Below are positions 60,186 through 64,000 of a stretch of DNA of 64,000 bases, in pieces. The number at the start of each line of letters is the position of its first letter. Within the stretch, counting starts at the first letter, position 1. The notes under the pieces are model-generated. The model was not told where the DNA came from and did not search any database. It saw only the letters and a program-made list of their open reading frames with translations. The DNA comes from an uncultured Spirochaetaceae bacterium (lineage in GTDB: Bacteria; Spirochaetota; Spirochaetia; Treponematales; Treponemataceae): assembly GCA_902789325.1 (NCBI GenBank), contig CADANN010000015.1, forward strand, positions 1-64,000. Reading direction: 5' to 3'. Made by a program: the position numbers and the translations under genes.

Positions 60186-62126
60186 ATGGCATATGGATTT
60201 ATCAGAACTGCGTGCCTTAGTCCACGCTTGAAGGTTGCAGATTGCAGCTTTAATGCTCAGCAAATTGTAGAGGCTGCAAGAGATGCTGCTGGAAAAGGTG
60301 CAGATGTCATTGTGTTTCCGGAACTTTGTATTACCGGCTATACTTGCGGTGATTTATTTTTTCAGCAGACTTTACAGCGTGCCGCTGAAAAAGAACTTTC
60401 TGAAATAATCAAAAAAACTTCTGATTTAGATTCCCTGATTTTTGTGGGGCTTCCTCTTGCCCGAACTGAAGGCATTTATAATGTTGCTGCTGCAATTTGC
60501 GGCGGCCGTCTTCTTGCCCTTTATGCAAAATCATATCTTCCAAATTATGCCGAGTTCTACGAGCGCCGTCAGTTCACTCCCTTCCAGCAGAATATGGAAA
60601 CTGAGTTTATTTCTTTTGCCGGCTTCGATGATGTGCCTTTTGGAACTGATATTCTGCTTCAGGAAAAATCGAATTCTTCATTAACCATTGCCTGCGAAAT
60701 CTGTGAAGATCTCTGGGTACCTCTTCCTCCTTCAACTAGACATGTGCTGGCAGGTGCTACCGTAATTGCAAATCTTTCTGCAGGAAACGAAATTATTGGA
60801 AAAGCAGAGTATCGCCGCAGCCTCGTAAAATCTCAGTCAGCACGTTCTGTCTGCGCTTATCTTTATGCAAATGCCGGAATGGATGAATCTACTCAGGATA
60901 TGGTTTTTGCCGGTCATAATCTGATTGTTGAAAACGGAACAGTGCTTGGCGAGTCTGCTCTTTTTAGTAACGAAACAGTTTATGCAGATATTGATGTAGA
61001 ACGCCTCTGTCAGGAACGACGTAAAACTACAAGTTTTGGTTATTCTGCAAATAACGCACCTTTTGCCGCAGATTATGTAAAAGTTGATTTCAGTCTGTCG
61101 GAAGAAAAGGCTGGGGTCGCACATAACGATTTATTGCGTTACATCGATCCACATCCATTCGTTCCAAATGATTCTGAAAAACGAAGTCAGCGTTGTCTTG
61201 AAGTAATAACCTTGCAGTATCAGGGGCTTGCAAAACGCCTGCGCCATATAAACTGCCAGTCTGCAGTTATCGGACTTTCAGGAGGTCTGGATTCAACTCT
61301 CGCCCTTTTAATTACCTGCCGTGCCTTTGACAGTGTAGGTGTCAGCCGTGAAAAAATTACAGCAATCACAATGCCATGTTTTGGCACAACAGATCGCACC
61401 TACAATAATGCCTGTGCCCTTGCCCGTGAATGTGGCGTTACTCTGAAAGAAGTCCGCGTTGCAGATTCTGTCCGCCAGCATTTTAAAGACATCGGTCAGG
61501 ACGAAAGCGTTCACGATATCACTTACGAAAACGGCCAGGCCCGTGAACGCACTCAGGTGCTCATGGACTATGCAAATAAAACAAACGGAATTGTAATTGG
61601 AACCGGCGACCTTTCTGAACTTGCTCTTGGCTGGTGTACTTATAACGGTGACCACATGTCTATGTATGGCGTTAATTCTTCTATCCCAAAAACTCTGGTA
61701 CGTTATCTTGTTCAGTGGTTTGCAGATGAAAATGATTCCGCTGTTTTGCGCGATATTCTGGATACTCCTGTTTCACCAGAACTTTTACCGCCAACCGAAG
61801 GAAAAATCTCTCAGGTAACAGAAGATCTTGTTGGCCCTTATGAGTTGCACGATTTCTTCCTTTATTATCTTCTCAGATTTGGATTTACCCCTTCAAAGAT
61901 TTTATATCTGGCAAAACATTCAGAACTTGCAGAAAAATACAGCGAAGAAACAATCTTAAAATGGCTGAAAACTTTTTACAGAAGATTCTTCAGTCAGCAG
62001 TTTAAGCGAAGCTGTATGCCGGACGGAGCAAAGGTTGGTACAATCAATCTTTCTCCACGAGGTGACTGGCGCATGCCAAGTGACGCAATGGTTTCTGCCT
62101 GGATGGAAGAATTATCTTTATTCTAA
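60186..62126 (+). CDS. nadE: Glutamine-dependent NAD+ synthetase
   Basis: 646 aa with two domains. The N-terminal nitrilase-type glutaminase (~1-290) shows VIVFPELCITGYTCGDLFF with catalytic Glu, LYAKSYLPNYAEFYERRQF with Lys, and IACEICEDLWVP with Cys. The C-terminal ATP-pyrophosphatase synthetase has AVIGLSGGLDSTLALLIT and IGTGDLSELALGWCTYNGD. It amidates deamido-NAD using glutamine. The last 9 bases overlap the convergent GH18 gene. Confidence 0.97.
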   Translation: MAYGFIRTACLSPRLKVADCSFNAQQIVEAARDAAGKGADVIVFPELCITGYTCGDLFFQQTLQRAAEKELSEIIKKTSDLDSLIFVGLPLARTEGIYNVAAAICGGRLLALYAKSYLPNYAEFYERRQFTPFQQNMETEFISFAGFDDVPFGTDILLQEKSNSSLTIACEICEDLWVPLPPSTRHVLAGATVIANLSAGNEIIGKAEYRRSLVKSQSARSVCAYLYANAGMDESTQDMVFAGHNLIVENGTVLGESALFSNETVYADIDVERLCQERRKTTSFGYSANNAPFAADYVKVDFSLSEEKAGVAHNDLLRYIDPHPFVPNDSEKRSQRCLEVITLQYQGLAKRLRHINCQSAVIGLSGGLDSTLALLITCRAFDSVGVSREKITAITMPCFGTTDRTYNNACALARECGVTLKEVRVADSVRQHFKDIGQDESVHDITYENGQARERTQVLMDYANKTNGIVIGTGDLSELALGWCTYNGDHMSMYGVNSSIPKTLVRYLVQWFADENDSAVLRDILDTPVSPELLPPTEGKISQVTEDLVGPYELHDFFLYYLLRFGFTPSKILYLAKHSELAEKYSEETILKWLKTFYRRFFSQQFKRSCMPDGAKVGTINLSPRGDWRMPSDAMVSAWMEELSLF

Positions 62127-63173
62127 TCCTTCTGACATAAACTGTAAAAGCTGTCCCTTTATATCATGTCCATATTCCCAGTACATGATTCCTGCTAATC
62201 CCTTTTCTTTAGCATAGGTGGTGGCAGTTTTTATAAATTGTTCAGAAGGGTAGGTAGCGAAAATCTTTTCCTTTGCATTGTATCTGTAAGATTGTTTTGA
62301 TACTTCATCAAAGAAATCTTCAAAGCCTGTACTGTATTTTTCGTCAAGCTGCGGATAATCAAAATTGCCTAGAAAGACTCCCGATTTTTGGAACAGACCG
62401 TGAGTGCCATTATCAGCAATACCTTCCCATGCAAAGCCGTAAGTAGGAAGTCCCAGAACTATCTTTTCTGCTGAAATTCCTTTTTCACGGTAGAGCTTAC
62501 AAGCAGAGTCTGTACTCTGTCCAATCGGGTCATAAGGATTTGTAAAAAGACTCGCATTAAAGCCTGTTTGTTCTGTCCAGGGACCATAATAATCGTAACA
62601 CATCAGATTAATATAATCACAAATTTCACCAGCAGCTTTTACATCATTCTTTTCAGTGAACCATTTAGCCGCCGGCACAGCTGTGCTAAGACTGTAATGT
62701 TTTCCGGTTTGATTTTCTTCTTTTATAAAAGCGTCTTTCAAATCACTTAAAAGAAGAATGTAGTTTTCTTTGTCAGCAGGGCTGGAGTGGATTTTCTGTC
62801 CCCAGTCTGGGCCAACTGGAAATTCCCAGTCTATATCTACGCCGTTCAGTTCCATCGCTTTAATAAGACAGAGTGCAGATTCAACAAAAATCTTGCGGTG
62901 CTTTGCACTGTTTGCAGCTTTTGAAAATCCGTCGGCTCCCCAGCCACCAATCGAAATATTGATTCGTAATTCTGGAAAAAGTTCATGAAGCTTTTGAACC
63001 TGTTCTTTTAAATAGTCTTTATTCTGAAGCTGAACTTTGCCCCAAAAGTCTATGTGGCCAAAAGAAAGATTGAGGTCAGTAAGAAGATTTCCTTTGATGT
63101 CTTCGGCTTTCCAATAAGTTCCGTTGTTTAGTTTCCAAGTGCTGCGGATATACGCGAGTTTTATTTTTGTCAT
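62118..63173 (-). CDS. Cytoplasmic GH18 chitinase-like glycosidase
   Basis: A 351-aa GH18 enzyme. Strand 3 motif is RINISIGGWG; the catalytic motif is NGVDIDWEFP, so the family DxxDxDxE has Asn in place of its first Asp while the acid Glu is kept. CDYINLMCYDYYGPW and KIVLGLPTYGFAWEG also fit, and GIMYWEYGHDIKGQLL ends the barrel. No signal peptide, which with GH20 suggests cleavage of imported chitooligosaccharides or related GlcNAc polymers. ATG 63173 begins 6 bases after TATAAT (63180-63185) with no ribosome site. Confidence 0.9.
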   Translation of the reverse strand: MTKIKLAYIRSTWKLNNGTYWKAEDIKGNLLTDLNLSFGHIDFWGKVQLQNKDYLKEQVQKLHELFPELRINISIGGWGADGFSKAANSAKHRKIFVESALCLIKAMELNGVDIDWEFPVGPDWGQKIHSSPADKENYILLLSDLKDAFIKEENQTGKHYSLSTAVPAAKWFTEKNDVKAAGEICDYINLMCYDYYGPWTEQTGFNASLFTNPYDPIGQSTDSACKLYREKGISAEKIVLGLPTYGFAWEGIADNGTHGLFQKSGVFLGNFDYPQLDEKYSTGFEDFFDEVSKQSYRYNAKEKIFATYPSEQFIKTATTYAKEKGLAGIMYWEYGHDIKGQLLQFMSEGLE

Positions 63174-63179
63174 GTTTTA

Positions 63180-63208
63180 ATTATATCAGAAGAATCAGCA
63201 TTTTTAAA
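63180..63208 (-). promoter_or_regulatory. GH18 promoter, predicted leaderless
   Basis: Minus-strand TATAAT (63180-63185), a 17-base spacer and a weak -35 TTTAAA (63203-63208); six bases separate the -10 from ATG 63173. Confidence 0.65.
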
Positions 63209-63221
63209 ATTTGTTTTTAAC

Positions 63222-63267
63222 TTGCATTTTTATTCAAAAAACGGCATAATCTTTGCATATTTATACA
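63222..63267 (+). promoter_or_regulatory. argD promoter with two ARG boxes
   Basis: TTGCAT (63222-63227), a 17-base spacer and CATAAT (63245-63250). TGCATTTTTATTCA (63223-63236) matches the ArgR consensus TGMATWWWWATKCA at all 14 positions and overlaps the -35. TGCATATTTATACA (63254-63267) matches 13 of 14 and covers the predicted start. The two sites are 31 bp apart, three helical turns. Confidence 0.8.
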
Positions 63268-63288
63268 TTCTTTATACAGGGGTGAAAT

Positions 63289-64000
63289 ATGGAAAAGAAA
63301 ATTGTAAACAACTATGGTTCTTTCGACGTGACTTTTGTGAAGTCTAAGGGGTCGACAATGTGGGATTCTAACGGCAAGAAGTATATCGACTTTATTGCTG
63401 GAATCGGTGTTAACTGTCTTGGACACAATTACAAGCCTCTTGTTAAGGCAATTTCTAATCAGGCCCGTCGTCAAATCCATATTTCAAATTATTATTTTTC
63501 TGATGTAGGCTTGCAGTTTGCAGATGAACTTTTGCAGATTACTGGCTTTGAACGCGGATATTTTGGAAACTCTGGAGCTGAAGCAAATGAAGCCGCAATT
63601 AAACTTGCACGCAAATATGGTCAGCTCAATGGCGGCGACAAACGCAAGACAATTGTAACTCTGGAATCTTCTTTCCATGGACGTACTCTTGCTACTTTGA
63701 CTGCAACCGGCCAGGACCGCTTCCATCCAGACAGCTTTGCTCCATATCCAGAAGGATTTAAGACTATTAAGCCTAATGATTTTGAAGCAATTAAAACTGC
63801 TTTTGATGATACAACTGCTGCACTCTTTATTGAATGTATTCAGGGTGAGGGTGGTGTAAATTTAATTGATCCAAAATGGGCTAAGGCTGCGGCCGATGCG
63901 GCTCGCGCTGCTGGTGCAATTGTTATGGCAGATGAAGTTCAGACTGGTATTGGTCGTACAGGAACTTTCCTTGCAAGCGACTGGCTTGGTTTTGAACCGG
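63289..64000 (+). CDS. argD: Acetylornithine aminotransferase, 3' end beyond window
   Basis: At least 237 residues of a class III PLP aminotransferase. It begins MEKKIVNNYGSFDVTFVKSK and shows FIAGIGVNCLGHNY, YFGNSGAEANEAAIKLARKY, SSFHGRTLATLTATGQDRF, LFIECIQGEGGVNLI and MADEVQTGIGRTGTF; the PLP lysine lies beyond the edge. The pattern is closest to ArgD over GABA or ornithine aminotransferases, and the two ARG boxes upstream support arginine biosynthesis. ATG 63289 has an AGGGGTGA ribosome site. Confidence 0.9.
   Translation, partial: MEKKIVNNYGSFDVTFVKSKGSTMWDSNGKKYIDFIAGIGVNCLGHNYKPLVKAISNQARRQIHISNYYFSDVGLQFADELLQITGFERGYFGNSGAEANEAAIKLARKYGQLNGGDKRKTIVTLESSFHGRTLATLTATGQDRFHPDSFAPYPEGFKTIKPNDFEAIKTAFDDTTAALFIECIQGEGGVNLIDPKWAKAAADAARAAGAIVMADEVQTGIGRTGTFLASDWLGFEP

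Overview
The window reads as a low-GC chromosomal segment of a Treponema-like spirochaete, probably a free-living or gut/rumen type rather than a reduced pathogen. This is inferred from gene content: XPB-type helicase plus partner protein, spirochaete-style TPR and adenylate cyclase genes, AckA, and many secreted or lipoprotein genes. It has no rRNA, no CRISPR array and no intact transposon. One tRNA gene (tRNA-Leu, CAA) is present.

Layout. 0-6.5 kb: 3' end of rsmE, a divergent WecG/TagA-family protein, an AAA+ protein with a degraded sigma-54 loop, recQ (with a missing start codon), tRNA-Leu followed by a duplicated tRNA 3' end, and comM. 6.6-11.8 kb: an operon of a six-hairpin glycosidase, Ppx/GppA-HD and polyphosphate kinase, behind a promoter with two TTTCGAAA palindromes. 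11.8-17 kb (leftward): XPB helicase, its helicase-associated partner, a histidine phosphatase and TsaC. 17.1-18.3 kb: an orphan PD-(D/E)XK-like gene and a 74-bp-period array of alternating TTGACGGA boxes. 18.3-21.6 kb: a PfoR-type PTS IIC protein, a CxxxCxxCC cluster protein, and a LacI regulator with a perfect 20-bp operator and a leader terminator. 21.6-26.9 kb: an accessory cluster of a zinc-ribbon membrane protein, two S41-like proteins, a DUF4932-like metalloprotease with a disrupted signal peptide, a 51-aa membrane peptide and a membrane-bound LuxR-type regulator. 27-36.4 kb: uvrC, a LamG/FN3 exported protein, a 1049-aa TPR protein, an M24 peptidase and murJ. 36.5-46.8 kb: an adenylate cyclase operon (cyclase, coiled-coil membrane protein, unknown protein, OppA-like protein) and a CotH-kinase lipoprotein with three tandem repeats. 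46.9-50.4 kb: ackA and a LacI-sensor/GGDEF protein. 50.4-63.2 kb: an amino-sugar locus. 63.2 kb to the end: argD (partial) behind two ARG boxes.

How it works together. The amino-sugar locus has hexokinase, nagB, nagA and GH20 leftward. Divergently it has a sugar-binding protein, two permeases and a ROK regulator, with no ATPase in the window. A GH18 gene lies beyond nadE. GH20 and GH18 lack signal peptides, so the locus suggests import of short GlcNAc oligomers, cytoplasmic hydrolysis, then NagA/NagB conversion to fructose-6-phosphate. Two near-identical 12-mers sit on the two divergent promoters and look like one operator.

The most general signal is regulatory. At least five genes (membrane LuxR protein, murJ, GGDEF protein, GH20, GH18) have a -10 box ending 6-7 bases before the ATG and no ribosome binding site, so their mRNAs are predicted to be leaderless.
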